From Jaltomata sinuosa (taxonomy: Eukaryota > Streptophyta > Magnoliopsida > Solanales > Solanaceae): a stretch of DNA of 64,000 nucleotides. The position numbers and the translations under genes were made by a program. The stretch covers positions 930,001 through 994,000 of the forward strand of contig QJPP01007220.1 in NCBI GenBank assembly GCA_003996215.1, given 5' to 3'. Shown piece after piece: positions 46,075 to 57,780 of this stretch. The stretch's first letter is position 1. Each line of letters opens with the position of its first letter. The notes under the pieces were generated by a model that made no database searches, was not told the origin of the DNA, and saw only the letters and a list, made by a program, of their open reading frames with translations.

Positions 46075-46429
46075 GAGGGTACGGAGATCTTATCATTACT
46101 TCAATTTCAATATCTTTTGGGATATTCCTCAATATCTCGACTATTCACAAAATGTGAGAACCAGATTTCTTGAAACTCCTACAGTATCCGTTCGTTCTTT
46201 TTTTATGATAGATGGTCAGAATTTCATTTGGATTCGAATTTTACTGAGAGCTCCACTGGAGATCAGAAATTATTGAAGAAATAGTTCATATGTTCAAGAT
46301 AATTACATATTTACAAAATACCATCTAAATTCATTCTATTTCATTAAATTCGAGATATGATATGATTTTCGAAGTATGAACAGTTTCAATAAGATTTAAT
46401 TCTTGAACAAAAATCATTTTTTGGTTTAT
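46075..46429 (+). pseudogene. ycf2: Nuclear copy of a chloroplast ycf2 segment (NUPT)
   Basis: GAGGGTACGGAGATCTTATC reads EGTEILSLLQFQYLLGYSS then ISRLFTKCE, an internal stretch of plastid Ycf2. The next parts (SVRSFF, DRW/GQN, TERSTGDQKLLKK-like, FKIITYLQN, NKISFLNK) follow the plastid order, with short deletions and several stops. Many differences are C-to-T or G-to-A, as expected for decay of methylated plastid insertions. It is non-functional and has no start. Confidence 0.85.
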
Positions 46430-46779
46430 AACAAACGATCTATAAATTTGTCATCCAAATTATAATTTTACGATTCATCATGTTTGTAATAAGATTTTAA
46501 ATAAACGAATGATTCAAATTCCTTACAGAAGACAGTTCAACTCGATAACTCGATAAGCTATATTAACCTAACAAATTCATTATTTCAGATGTTCTTTTAT
46601 TATTATTATTATTATTAAAAAATATATATAGATAAACAAAGAGTTGAAGTAGGCAAAAAGGCATAGTTAATCGGGTGGGCTTTATTGTGGGCTCACCGGA
46701 TTCTTACCCAACCTGACACTGTTTAAATAACAGTCCATGACCCGTCTTTTTCATTACATTTATGTCACTTTTATTTTTT
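46430..46779. other. Unassigned spacer after NUPT
   Basis: AT-rich with an (ATT)n run at 46596-46615 and GGGCT/AGCCCA-type blocks near 46680. It may include more decayed plastid DNA, which I could not confirm. Confidence 0.3.
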
Positions 46780-46990
46780 ATTTTTTACTTTTTGTTATTC
46801 CTATTTATTCTGCATCGAATTTTGTTACTATGTTATTTTTTGTATTTCTATCACTTCCTTGAATCGAGAGGTTATCAAAAATAGCTTATCTATTTCTGAA
46901 GTAAGAGTAAAATTTGCATACATTTTATCTTCTCTACATCTAACTTAATGAGATTGTGTTTGATATGTTATTGTTGTTGTTGTAGATTTT
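46780..46990 (+). mobile_element. SINE family A, decayed
   Basis: TTGAATCGAGAGGTTATCAA, GTAAGAGTAAAATTTGCATA, TAATGAGATTGTGTTTGATA and a TTGTTGTTGTTG tail. Confidence 0.65.
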
Positions 46991-47051
46991 GTTATTGTTG
47001 CACCTAATTTATAACTAGAAGAGTTTGTTAAATCTTGTAAGATACATTTGA

Positions 47052-47325
47052 TCAGGGGCGGATCTACGGTAGCGGGTGGGGATTCTCGGGAACCTCCACC
47101 CGCTACCGTAAATTCTATAATCATGTGATTTTTTTTAAGAGTATAAGTATTTGCAAATGAGAACCCATTACTAAATGAATAGTTGGTTCAGTGGTAGGAA
47201 AAGGACCCTCAAAAAAAATTTTGCTGCTTGACGTGGGTCGAACCCCATTGGAGGTGTTTTTTTTAACTAATTTATTTTTATTGAGAACCCACAAGCTTAA
47301 AATCCTGGATTCGCCTCTGCATTTG
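47052..47325. repeat. Dispersed repeat with short inverted GGCGGATCTACGG region
   Basis: GGGGCGGATCTACGGTAGCGGGTGG pairs with CCACCCGCTACCGTA 40 bases on. The element ends TCCTGGATTCGCCTCTG. The parts GGTTCAGTGGTAGGAAAAGG and GACGTGGGTCGAACCCC look tRNA-like (A and B box). It may be a further SINE type. Confidence 0.55.
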
Positions 47326-48784
47326 ATTATTCTGTCTATTGTGTAGGTGCAATATTCTTAAGAGAACGTCCTTGACATGGTTATGGAAAGTACCTTCGAG
47401 TTGTTCTTTAATATTCGAAACGAGTCACAGATCTCTTATAAGTACTAACATAGACATCAATTTTACGAGTCATTATAGATATTTTATTGACATCTAGGTG
47501 GTAAACTAAATTCTTACTACAAGCGAAGTAACTAGAAAGAAGTGTAACGGGTGAGAGTTGTTGAAACTAATATATTAGAAGATCAATCGGCTACTCATGA
47601 ACGACTACAATATTATGAAGTTTCTCTCTTTTGATCGAATCCGTAACCTTAATTAGCATATTCATTTTTCATGATTTCCCTGATCAAACTAGAAATTATA
47701 CATAGCATGGAATAGAAAGCTATCAAACACACTAACTGCGCCAAATCAATAAAAAAAAAAACCTCCATTCAAATTGCAAGAGGTCATAACAAATTATTTC
47801 ATATAACACTAAAGGTCTCTTGTTGAAGTATTGCCATATATATACTCAACTTTTGCTGCAAAATAATTATTAAAGTTATTATGGTACCTTCTTATAGCAT
47901 ATGAGTTAACAAGCAATTGGACCAAAATGAAAGAAAAAGAATAAAGTTTTGGGGTATTTGGGAATCTTGTACACGCAATCGTAAAATAGAAGAGGGGATT
48001 TTGTCAGAACAGAAAGTTAAAGGGTTGTCCAGGCAAATTTGGAAATTAAACTTTAACTCTTAAAAACTTACTTAATGATGGGCCAACTTCTAATTTGGAT
48101 TAGATTTAAGATAACAACAGCCCAATTGAAGTTTGAGCATAAGAGCCCATATAGCCTAACCACAGAGTAATTAGGTAGAGATAACGATTACTGATCACTT
48201 TTTGGTCTTTTTTCATCATGGTGAAATTATAAATGAAACTTCGAGATGGAAAGGTAGCTATTTGTAAATTTTACCCGATAATAAGATCTTTTACTAATTA
48301 TGAGGTATTCTTCTACTACTTACAACTTCCTTTTTAGTCTCCGTTGCTATAAAGAGGCTCGCTGAGTAATTAAATACATTTAAATTTGTCGTATCTTGTT
48401 CTTTAGAACTATGAATATCAAAGTTGGTCCAAGAAAATATAACACGTTCAATCTGTTTGAATTTGAGCGAGTTGAGATTGCGCATGTCTTCACAGCGGGT
48501 CAATTTGCGCACAATCAAAGTCAACAAAAATAACAGTATACTCAGTGAAATTTCATAAGTGATTGCGCACCACCTAAGTCATCCAAACTAAAAGTTGGAT
48601 TGGTTTTATTAAGTATGTAGCCAAATTGATCCTTAAGAAAATTTGTGTCTTTTTTTTTTGAAAAATTGTTTGCTATGTCAAATTTAACCATATAGAAAAA
48701 AGAAAGAAGCTTTTTTAGTTTTGTTTGGTAACTAAACAAAATACAAAAAATAAAAAATAAATTAAAATTTGATTAGATTTGGAC
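47326..48784. other. Gene-free intergenic DNA
   Basis: AT-rich; no gene or clear element recognised. Confidence 0.35.
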
Positions 48785-48985
48785 AGGTTATGAACAGGGG
48801 CAGCGCCAGCTTGAATCTAGGGGTTCATACGAACTCCCTTCGGCAGAAAATTACATTTTTGTATATGGTTAATTTTTTTTTTGTATATATAATGAATGTT
48901 GAACTCCCAATGGCTAGTTCGTGTGCTTACTTATTTATATTTTGGACTCACTTAGTGAAAAATTCTGGCTCCGCCATGACCTTAT
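48785..48985. repeat. Dispersed repeat (CAGCGCCAGCTTGAAT ... CTGGCTCCGCCATGACC)
   Basis: The ends GGGGCAGCGCCAGC and TTCTGGCTCCGCC are inverted-like, and the core TAGGGGTTCATACGAACTCC and GAACTCCCAATGG resemble the segments at 62010 and 3380. Family not named. Confidence 0.5.
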
Positions 48986-49584
48986 TGTTAAGCCCATATT
49001 GATCATTTCATCTTCGCCAAGTATCCTTTTTGCACGTTAAAAACTCGCTTATCTACTGAAGTAACTCATTTTAACTCGCTCAAATTTAGACCGACAAAGC
49101 AAAAGTTGGCAAACACTTATTATAAAATGGTGTTTTTACAACAAGTGAAAAATATCACCCAAAGGTGAATTCCGCCATCTATTGGACTTAAACATTACTA
49201 ATTGGGCATGGTACAAAATGTAAGAAATGACAATAATTCATTGCAAGAACCCACAAGACTGGTGTTTTATTTCTACTTATTGCATTAGAGTCATGGCAAA
49301 TATAGTAAGCTGTGTAGAACAGATACATTTAAGAGCAATTCATGCACTTCTTTAATTCATCATGAATTACTATTCAAGTGGTCCAAGAATCAATTCTATA
49401 TATTGCATTTCCACACAAATTGGTGTGTTATTACTCCTAAGCAAAAAATTAAAAATTAAAAAAAAAATGGTGTGTTATTACTACTTTTGTAGAAAATTTG
49501 TTTACTCATCTACTTAGGTCCAAGAATCAATTTGTTTACTCGTCTACAACTCCAAACACAACAATAAAAAGGTGTCAACATGGA

Positions 49585-49593
49585 CACCTATGA

Positions 49594-49636
<43 letters not shown>

Positions 49637-49744
49637 ATGGATTTCTCGGATCTTCTTTCCCCGCTGGCTGCCAAGCCCGTTCCTTGACTGTGATTTCGCT
49701 GGATAATAGACAGGGACAGTGGAAATCTCGTTAATCCATTCATG
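49585..49744 (-). pseudogene. Chimeric rRNA gene fragment: 25S piece joined to 18S 3' end
   Basis: On the minus strand, 49744-49651 reads a 25S rRNA stretch (CATGAATGGATTAACGAGAT, CCCTGTCTATTATCCAGCG, AACGGGCTTGGCAG, AGCGGGGAAAGAAGA). It runs straight into an 18S 3' region at 49650-49585 (AATCCATTGAACCTTATC, TTTAGAGGAAGGAGAAGTCG, TAACAAGG). Both pieces have the same sense, but the order is the reverse of an rDNA unit. Substitutions are mostly transitions. Non-functional. Confidence 0.88.
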
Positions 49745-49860
49745 AAAGTTGGCATAAGCTATACAACAACATCAAACTTTGTACTAAAATTAGTGATGCC
49801 CTCGTTGTACTCAAATTCTGGATTCTCCTCTGTCAATCATTATTTCATAAGAATCATGTA

Positions 49861-51052
49861 GGGTTTGTTTGGAAAGTCACTTGGTAATTGGAATTGGTGT
49901 AATTACTAGGGTAGTAATTACCAGCCTAGTAATTACACAGCCTAGTAATTACATCGACCTGTTTGGTTGCCACAATGTAATTACAAGTGTATTATTTGGT
50001 TGCATAAGTGTAATCACATGGTTATATTGAAATTTAATAAAGGCTAATTATCAAAAATTAAAAATTTAACTAAAAAAATAAAGACCTTTATAAATTATAT
50101 TAAATTAAATATTTAATATATATGTATATATATATTGTCTTTTGAAATATATTAATTAATAAACATATATTCTTAACTAATATTATAAAAAAATAATTGA
50201 TTTATATTTTTTAAATTAGTATATTTTAATTAAATTAATCATAAAAACTTAAAGTACATGATTTTTAAGAACATCATGAAATGCATGTTTAACAAAAAGA
50301 TTAAAATTATAAATATAATATCATAAAATTATTAAAACATTTGACAAAAAGATAATCTACCAATTCTAACTAAAAAATGAATGACTTGCAATGTGAAATA
50401 TCAAGTAAATACTAGTAAAACAAATAAATTAGAATTGAAATATAACATAAGTTCAAAATTCAAAACAAAAAAAATAACATAATACTCTTATGTCAAATTT
50501 CAATATAATGTATCTAAATATGATTCAAAAGAAAAGGAAACATAAGTATATAACCTTATTCAACAATGAATTCTACTTTAATTTAAAAATTAGAATACTA
50601 ACTAAATTATGCTAAATAGAAAAAATAAACATAAAATAAATATAAAATAGATAATACGAACAATTACATGAAATCACAAGAAGTAAAGGTTTGAAAATGA
50701 GAAGGAAATGAAATATAAATAATAAAAAATAAAAAATATATTTTTAAAAATTATTAGAATAATAAAAATAAAAAAGAATTTAAAATAATAGAAATAAAAA
50801 ATAAATTAAAATGAAAAATAAAAGTAAAAATAAAAGTACGAAATTAGAAAGTAATCAGCTTGTAATTACATCATGTAATTACCAGCAATTCACAATTATC
50901 TCCTGTAAATTGGAGAGTGTAATTACCACCTGTCAATTACACTCAATCACCTGCTGACCAAGTAATTATCTGATCAATCAAATATGTCAAACTGTATAAT
51001 TACATCCAATTACATCAAAATCAATTATCAGAGTGACTTTCCAAACAGGCCC
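49861..51052. mobile_element. Non-autonomous DNA transposon, 1.19 kb
   Basis: Left terminus GGGTTTGTTTGGAAAGTCAC and right terminus GTGACTTTCCAAACAGGCCC are inverted. Subterminal regions on both sides are filled with GTAATTA/TAATTAC motifs. GTA flanks both ends (49858-49860 and 51053-51055), a possible 3-bp target duplication. The AT-rich interior encodes nothing. Confidence 0.85.
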
Positions 51053-52019
51053 GTAAAGTTTTAAAATGATCAAGTAAAAAGTGAACTAAAGAAATATTTT
51101 ATGAAAAGGAAAAAAATTACTAGCATCTACATGAAAATGACCAACAAATTAATTCCTCAAAAAGAAAAAGGACACAAAATGTCTCACTCTTGTGCAAGTT
51201 GAGTAGTGAGCAAAATGTATAGGGAGATGGGACAACAATATCCTAATCTCTTAAGATTTCTCGACATGTCATGTCAATTGTTTGCTACCCAAATATTATT
51301 GTCATGTCCATAGACCCCGTACCTTCATAGACGAATCCAAAATTTAAATTTTATGAATTTAAAATGAGGGTAAACTCATCGACCATATGAGTTACCGGCT
51401 CAAAATTAATACATACTAAATAGATTTCTTAATATATATAAATAAAATTTGAGCTAAAACTATTAGGTTTCGCCAAACTCATTAACTTGATGCCCTTGTC
51501 CCTCAATTTTATTTTATGTGACATAATTCAAAATAAGAGGGTCAGGTTGTTTAATTTCATATAAATTGGAGTGTAGTTATAGAAATTTTGTGGGATTCTA
51601 TAAGACGAGTTTAATCATATTAGTTTTTCGGAGGCTAATCTATTATAAACTCTAGTTTGGAGGATATGTTACTCTAAATCTTAAATCACACTTATTTAAA
51701 GGGTAACATATTTCCTTTGAAAATGCATATCAAAATCTCATAAATTTCTAGAATATTCGTAAAGAGATCAAGACATCAGAATAGTGTCCTTCTCAAAGTC
51801 GGTGTCTGATGTTATTAGCGACCAAATATATTGTTAGGAGGTCTAGATTATCCTATGTTCGATAAATACGCTATCAAAGGCCCTCGAATTACAAAAATCA
51901 TCAAGAAAAAAGAATCAAGGGAACAAAAAGAATTGTACCCATATTTTTTTATTAATAAAATTATACCCACATTGTTTACATATATATATATAGTTGGTGA
52001 TTGAAAATAAAATATTTTA
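51053..52019. other. Gene-free intergenic DNA
   Basis: AT-rich; nothing recognised. Confidence 0.35.
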
Positions 52020-52250
52020 CTCCCTCCTCATTCACTTGTTACTTTTAACTTATCAAGAAAAGATAAATTTATTTTTTCATATTTTACTCTTATTATTAAT
52101 TACTTATTTTTTAATTCACTCTTCAAAATTTAATATTAAGCATCAATTTATAAAAGTAATGTGATAAAATTATCATATTAATTATTTTTTTTAATATACG
52201 TGTCAAGTCTAAATATTACAAGTAAAAATGAACGAAAGGGAGGGAGTAAG
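52020..52250. mobile_element. Stowaway-like MITE
   Basis: CTCCCTCCTCATTCACTTGTTAC and AACGAAAGGGAGGGAGTAA are inverted, with GTCAAG/CTTATCAAG blocks inside. Confidence 0.75.
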
Positions 52251-52539
52251 TTCTGCCGGTGGAAGACATATATTTAAGAGTGCAAATAAAAGCTACTCAT
52301 AATGTTATGGTCCCAACCAATAAAAAAATTAATACCAGAAAGGGAAAAATTAATGTATTCTTTTATTGTTGATGAATAAATTTTCTCTCTTTTTTGTCTT
52401 TGCATATAGTAGCTAGAGATTGTAATTGGTAAATTTTATCCAAACACGACGTTAAAAAATTAAAGTAAGAATATATATCTCTTAAAATCATCGCTAAAAA
52501 GAGTATATCTTGTATTTATTAGTCTAGTGTAATCAATGA

Positions 52540-52860
52540 GGGCCTGTTTTATTATGATTTTTTTTAACTTTTTTTTAATTGAATTTCAAAAAACATGTTT
52601 GACCATAAAATTCTGAAAAATTCTCGTTTTACTTTTAAACAAGTGAATATGTGAAGTTTTTCACCTTTTTCTCATTGAATGTCAATTTTGTTTTGCTTAC
52701 TAACCACTTTTATTGTAAAGCAATTGTTTGTCTTCTTTTCAAATGTTTTAAGATTTTGAAGTTCTATTTTTGTGGTTGGTATCATTGTGCATGTTATTAT
52801 ACATAAGTTTTTAAAAGTAAAAAAAAAAAACATATCAATTTAAAAATTTAGAGGTTTGGC
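52540..52860. mobile_element. Decayed MITE
   Basis: GAGGGCCTGTTTTATTATGA at the left and TAGAGGTTTGGCCTTTTA at the right, with T-rich and A-rich arms. Termini are not exact. Confidence 0.45.
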
Positions 52861-52879
52861 CTTTTAGAAGCAAAACATA

Positions 52880-53015
52880 CGATAATAACAACATATTCAG
52901 TATACTCTCACAAAGTGATATCTGGGAAAAATTGAATGTACGCAAACCTTATCATTATCTCGAAAGTAGAGAAGTTATTTTCGATATACCCTCAGCTCAA
53001 GAAAAACAATCCTAT
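52880..53015 (-). mobile_element. SINE family A, decayed
   Basis: ATAATAACAACATATTCAGTA, TCTCACAAAGTGATATCTGG, TGAATGTACGCAAACCTTAT, CGATATACCCTCAGCTCAAG are in order. Confidence 0.7.
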
Positions 53016-53436
53016 AATTTAACATAATATGAAAATCAATTTCAAAAAGTACTTAATAGTTACCGTAAATGTTAGTATTATAAAGAATGATTATCATAGA
53101 GATGTATGATTATATTAATCAAACGCTTACTAATTAGTAATTAGTGGTGTAAGTGTCCAAGAAAATCCACATTATTTTTTATTTTTTTTGCTAAAAAATA
53201 TTTTCTCTCTCTAATTTTCAGAATGGACCACAGAATTAAATATTTTTAGGAAAATATAATTTTCAAAAATAATAATCAAATACCATAGCACTGGCCCATC
53301 AACCTCGTGCTCTTCACGTGAAGATGGGCCCATTTACACTCATAGCCCATTAGGGTCCAATATTGCTTGGGAGATTTACACTAATAGGATCATTTCGCGC
53401 CGTTATTTAACTTTTAACCTCATTTAAAAAAAATGC

Positions 53437-53718
53437 CATAATACATAAACGTACTCTTTAACTTGACCTCGGCTGATATTTATGTCCTTTTATTTGAATG
53501 TGTACAAGTAGATACTTAAACTTGTATAATATTAAACAAGTAGACACACGCGTTCTACGTGACGTCCTACATGGCAATTCGCGTGAGATGCTACATAGAA
53601 CGCGTATGTCTACTTGTTAAACTCTATACAAGTTTAAGTGTCTATGTGTACACACCCAAAGTTGGAGGGCATAAATGTCAACTGAGACCAAGTTAAAGGT
53701 CACGTTTATGTATTATAC
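53437..53718. mobile_element. TIR MITE, well-preserved
   Basis: Left ATAATACATAAACGTACTCT and right GGTCACGTTTATGTATTATA are inverted. So are AACTTGACCTCGGCTGA / TCAACTGAGACCAAGTT and GTAGACACACGCGTTCTACG / ATAGAACGCGTATGTCTAC. It folds into a near-complete hairpin. Relatives lie at 33815 and 57265. Confidence 0.85.
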
Positions 53719-54777
53719 CAAAAGGAATGCATGAAAACTATATTTTGAGTCTTTGAGACGCTGAAAACAATGCCCTAAGATTGACATGACTCCACCTATT
53801 GAGTTGGTCTTAGAGCTGGTAGATCATGTTGGGAAGGATGTTCTGATATGCGAATTATCTTCAACATATCACAAATTCACCGTAAATACAATAGAATTTA
53901 TTGCTACCCAAACAATTGAGAATAGGTTAAACTTAATGACATACACATGATTTTATGCAAGCGATATCGACTCTTTTCATATAATACATGTATGAATGTA
54001 TAATTGTGAGTTCTAAACCTTACTTCTTGGAGAAAGGTTGAGTCCGACTTGCGAAGCAGATATCCTGAGCTTTCCAACATTCTATGTACATTTTTTCTCT
54101 TTACGTTCCAAGGCGAACATATATTTTAGTAATGGATAATGTAACATCCCTCCTAGTATCTCAATTGATATTTGTTGCATTATTTTTAAAATGGTATGTG
54201 ATGACATCAGTGTTTAAATGTGTTTCTATCACAAGTTAGATTAGTCCTAAACTTGTAACTAAGGCAAAGACATTTAAATTTAATTTTGTAGATGAGTTGG
54301 AACCGGCCTTCTATTTCGATAAATAATGTTCCACTTATTAGAGAGGGACCAAATTCGTACGAAAAATAAATCAAAAAATTGATCTAGATGCAAACTTTAA
54401 AAAGGTAGGTCCCTTTAGAAGGAATTGTCTTGTCGTACAAAAATTGACAACTATTATTACATGTAAAATATTTGTATTAATTTATGTGATATATTTTAAC
54501 TGGATATAAAATTAATCAAATAAAAAAATTTGAAATTTACTGTTTAAAATAAATACATAAATATTTATATGATTATAAATAATTTTATTAAAGTAAAAAT
54601 ATAAAATTAAGATTAAATTATTTATAACTATATAGAGAGATATTAGAAAAATAATGTAATATCACAAAAATTGAGATAAAAAATATAATAATTATTAATG
54701 TATGAAAATTATTGGGAGTTGAGAGAATAAAAATGATTCAAAAATCCAAAATGTAATACAACTTCTCAAAAATTCTT

Positions 54778-54780
<3 letters not shown>
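53719..54780. other. Gene-free intergenic DNA
   Basis: AT-rich; no gene recognised. Confidence 0.35.

Positions 54781-54845
<65 letters not shown>
54781..54845. repeat. (AAT)n microsatellite, about 21 units
   Basis: Uninterrupted AAT repeats. The long isoleucine frame on the minus strand is only this repeat. Confidence 0.95.
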
Positions 54846-55789
54846 GGGGCCTTATTTCTTTGTTGCCTTTTGCAAGGAAAGTACGTCCATCAAATCGGTA
54901 GAGTTCAATCCGATTATAAGTGATTATATTTCGTTTTAAATTTGTTGGTGATTCCCTTTTTTCGTCCGATCTTTTGCTTTGCTTAGGTCCACTATTTTTG
55001 TTTTGGTTATTTTGAGGTACATACAAATACTGTTTCATATAGCTGTCATATATAAATCAAATCATTTTAAAAAAGTGACATGCTTAATATAATCTTTTCT
55101 TTTTTGCTTACTTCTGAAAAAAAAAATGATTTAATAGATAAGTCGAACAGAAGGAAAAGACTTTCCAAATCCTGATATCAATATTCAATAAGGCTAAGAA
55201 CACATTTATTTAACTTCTAGCTCGTTTGAGATGAGATTCCTAAGAGTAAGATTGGTAATTATTATTATTATTATTATTATTATTATTTGGCTTGCAAGAA
55301 TTGCCTACCTCACAAGTGTGCCCATAGGGCCTGTCCCAATTGGGTAAAAGTGATCATTGGATCATAGACATCAATAAATATAGGACCCTATTGGCTTAGT
55401 ATTATTTTGACAAAGTACTTGTTGTTTTAAAGTGTGGATGGTTACAAATTTATTCTATATTTTCTTCTCCTACATATAAATGAGATATTTTTTTTAAAAA
55501 AAGAATATAGTAGAAATAGCGTTAACTGGCCATTTTTTTGGTCTTATCTTTAAAAAATAATCACGACTTTTGAGACTGTTCTCTCGCTTTTCGGCGAGAT
55601 AAGTTTGATGGTAGTTTGGAGCATCATATATGTTGTATATGTTTTCACTTTCTTGTTGTGCTTCAGTTGTCACATTATTTCACTGTTGTTACAGTTCTTT
55701 TTTTTTCTTCCTTTCTGAACGCCGTTTATTGCTTTTCCCTTTGTTTATAATTATGTCTTTTTCATTTTGGTAGTTTCTTTTTTAAAACT
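54846..55789. other. Gene-free DNA with (ATT)10 at 55258-55288
   Basis: Contains a short ATT microsatellite and AT-rich DNA. No gene recognised. Confidence 0.4.
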
Positions 55790-55948
55790 GCTTTGAAATG
55801 CTTTTCTTGAAGTCGATGATGTATCAGAAACAACATCTCTACTACATCTCTACTTCCACAAGTCAGGGGTAAGATTTGCGTACACCCTATCTTCCCCAGA
55901 CTTTATCAATGAGATTACACTAGGTATATCATTATTGTTTGTCTTCGA
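55790..55948 (+). mobile_element. SINE family A copy
   Basis: CTTGAAGTCGATGATGTATC, AGGGGTAAGATTTGCGTACA, CCCTATCTTCCCCAGACTTT, GAGATTACACTAGGTATATC, with a short tail. Confidence 0.75.
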
Positions 55949-56065
55949 TTTCAATTTTCACAACAGAAATTGTACGACAGTATCCTGAAATTTTCATTTT
56001 TCAGTCCTGTCTTTGAAAAAGAATCATTTTCTTGGAGTTTCAATTTTCATAACTTAAACTTCTTG

Positions 56066-56188
56066 ACAACAACAACATACTTAGTGAAATCTCACAAGTG
56101 GAGTCTGAGGAGGATAAAGTGTACGCAGACCTTAACTCTATCTCCATACTGTTTCCGTAGGACCCTCAGCTCGAGTACATCGAATCAA
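56066..56188 (-). mobile_element. SINE family A copy, reverse
   Basis: ACAACAACAACATACTTAGTG, CTCACAAGTGGAGTCTGAGG, AAGTGTACGCAGACCTTAAC, CCCTCAGCTCGAG. Confidence 0.8.
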
Positions 56189-56234
56189 AATAGATCTTAA
56201 ATTTCTTGACACTGAAATTCACTCGCAATAATTT

Positions 56235-56440
56235 TTTTTTTGGTTTTCCATTCAGCGTTCGGTACCCGCATTGGAGTCCGATTAAATCTGAATTCGCGCC
56301 GGAAAGTCCTACATTGGAGGGTAAAGTGCTCGCTAACAAAGGCGACTCTGTACCCAAGGGGGCTCAAACCCGAGACCTCTTGGTTAAGGATGAAAGAGTA
56401 TTTACCACTCCACCACAACCCTTGTTGGTCACTCGTAGAA
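56235..56440 (-). mobile_element. SINE family C copy, reverse
   Basis: CGTTCGGTACCCGCATTGGA, GTCCGATTAAATCTGAATTC, CAAGGGGGCTCAAACCCGAG (complement of a GGTTTGAGCC B box), CCTCTTGGTTAAGGATGAAA, CACTCCACCACAACCC are in order. Best-preserved copy of the family here. Confidence 0.8.
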
Positions 56441-56802
56441 ATTATAACTCTAAGATAATTACTATTTTTTAAATTATGGCACTAAAAAATGTGGCTACTT
56501 GGTGAAATATTTGGAAGAAGAAAGTTCCAAGTGGGCCATTAGTGGGCTCCACATAGGAAACAGGAAAACAAATTTCAGTTTAGGCCAGACTTTTGAAAAT
56601 GACTAAACCAAATACAGCTGTTCTTCACGGACCAAAAAATGAATTAAATGGATACAATGAATTATGAAATTATGTAATCTGGATTGGGAAAAAAAAAGTT
56701 GTACATTGGGCCCATTAAAAGAGAACCTAGTAATAAAGTGGGCAGGCCACTTTTCAATCTTATAATTGAAAAGTAATCATTGTTATGAAGATTTTAAATT
56801 TT

Positions 56803-57250
56803 ACCGTTAAAGTTTCATGACACTATCGTGAAGTTTTCAAACTCCATGATAATGGCTATTTTACGATTATAAGGGTTATTCGTGAAATTTATCCAAAGAG
56901 AACATATAATTACGGATTGGAGAAGACTGTTGATCAAAACAAGACAAATTCCCAAGCGTGTAGTAGAAGAATTCCTTGAGGAATTAGGATGGCGACAAAT
57001 AATGAAACAAGGAGCAAGAAAAATATGTTTACAAAACTTATACACAAAGGAAGAATCTTTGGAAAATACGAGAATAGAGTAGCCAAGCGCGACCAAGTCA
57101 AATTAAGATTGAAATCTTGATTATAATTCTTGTTGAATTTAGAGAACAAGAAGCATATATAGAGGTAGTAATAGCGCGGGCTAGCCACTATCACGGAGTT
57201 TCAAATTATACATGTGAAACTCTTGATAATATCATGAAGTTTTATCTGGT
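56803..57250. mobile_element. Inverted-repeat element with a non-repeat core
   Basis: AAGTTTCATGACACTATCGTG, then AAACTCCATGATAATGGCTA at the left are mirrored by TAGCCACTATCACGGAGTTT, then AATATCATGAAGTTTTATC at the right. The core (about 56890-57100) has a 66-codon plus-strand frame (MKFIQREHIITDWRRLLIKT...) with no recognised domain, and slightly higher GC than its surroundings. Confidence 0.6.
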
Positions 57251-57264
57251 GAAATATAAAACTG

Positions 57265-57480
57265 GATAATACATAAACGTGTCCTTTAACTTGATATCAG
57301 TTGATATCTACGCCCTTCAACTTTGAATGTGCACAAGTAGACACTTAAACTTGTATAAAATTATACGTATAAACATACGTATCTCATGTGGCGTCCTACA
57401 TGGTGCCATGACAATAATTATTTTTCAATACAGGACTGATAATATTTAGAACAAATAGGCGCACACGTTCTACGTGAGTT
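57265..57480. mobile_element. TIR MITE, left half only
   Basis: ATAATACATAAACGTGTCCT, TTTAACTTGATATCAGTTGA, GTAGACACTTAAACTTGTAT match the left half of the 53437 element. The right terminus is missing. Confidence 0.7.
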
Positions 57481-57780
57481 AAAAAGTGACTATTTGTGGA
57501 TTTTATCTTATAAGCCAGGTCCACTAATAAAGAATTGACAATATCTACAAGTCAATGTCTACAACAGTAAAGAGGTCTCCATCATGGGCCCAATGGGCCA
57601 TTCTTAATAATGTTAAGTTTTAAATAGTACACACAGAAAGAAGGTGTAACCAATGATGTTGCTTGTACGTCAAATATCTAATTTGTCTCTCTATTGAATA
57701 TCACTTATAGACATTTGCCAGAAAAAGAGGCCCACTTATGTAGTCTCATTAATGGATTAATGGGCTCCATTTGACCCATT

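Noticed and set aside
49585..49744. Functional rRNA gene
   Set aside because: Only about 65 and 95 bases of 18S and 25S are present, in the wrong order and with substitutions.
54766..55038. 90-codon frame ending in a long isoleucine run
   Set aside because: It is an (AAT)n microsatellite read on the minus strand.
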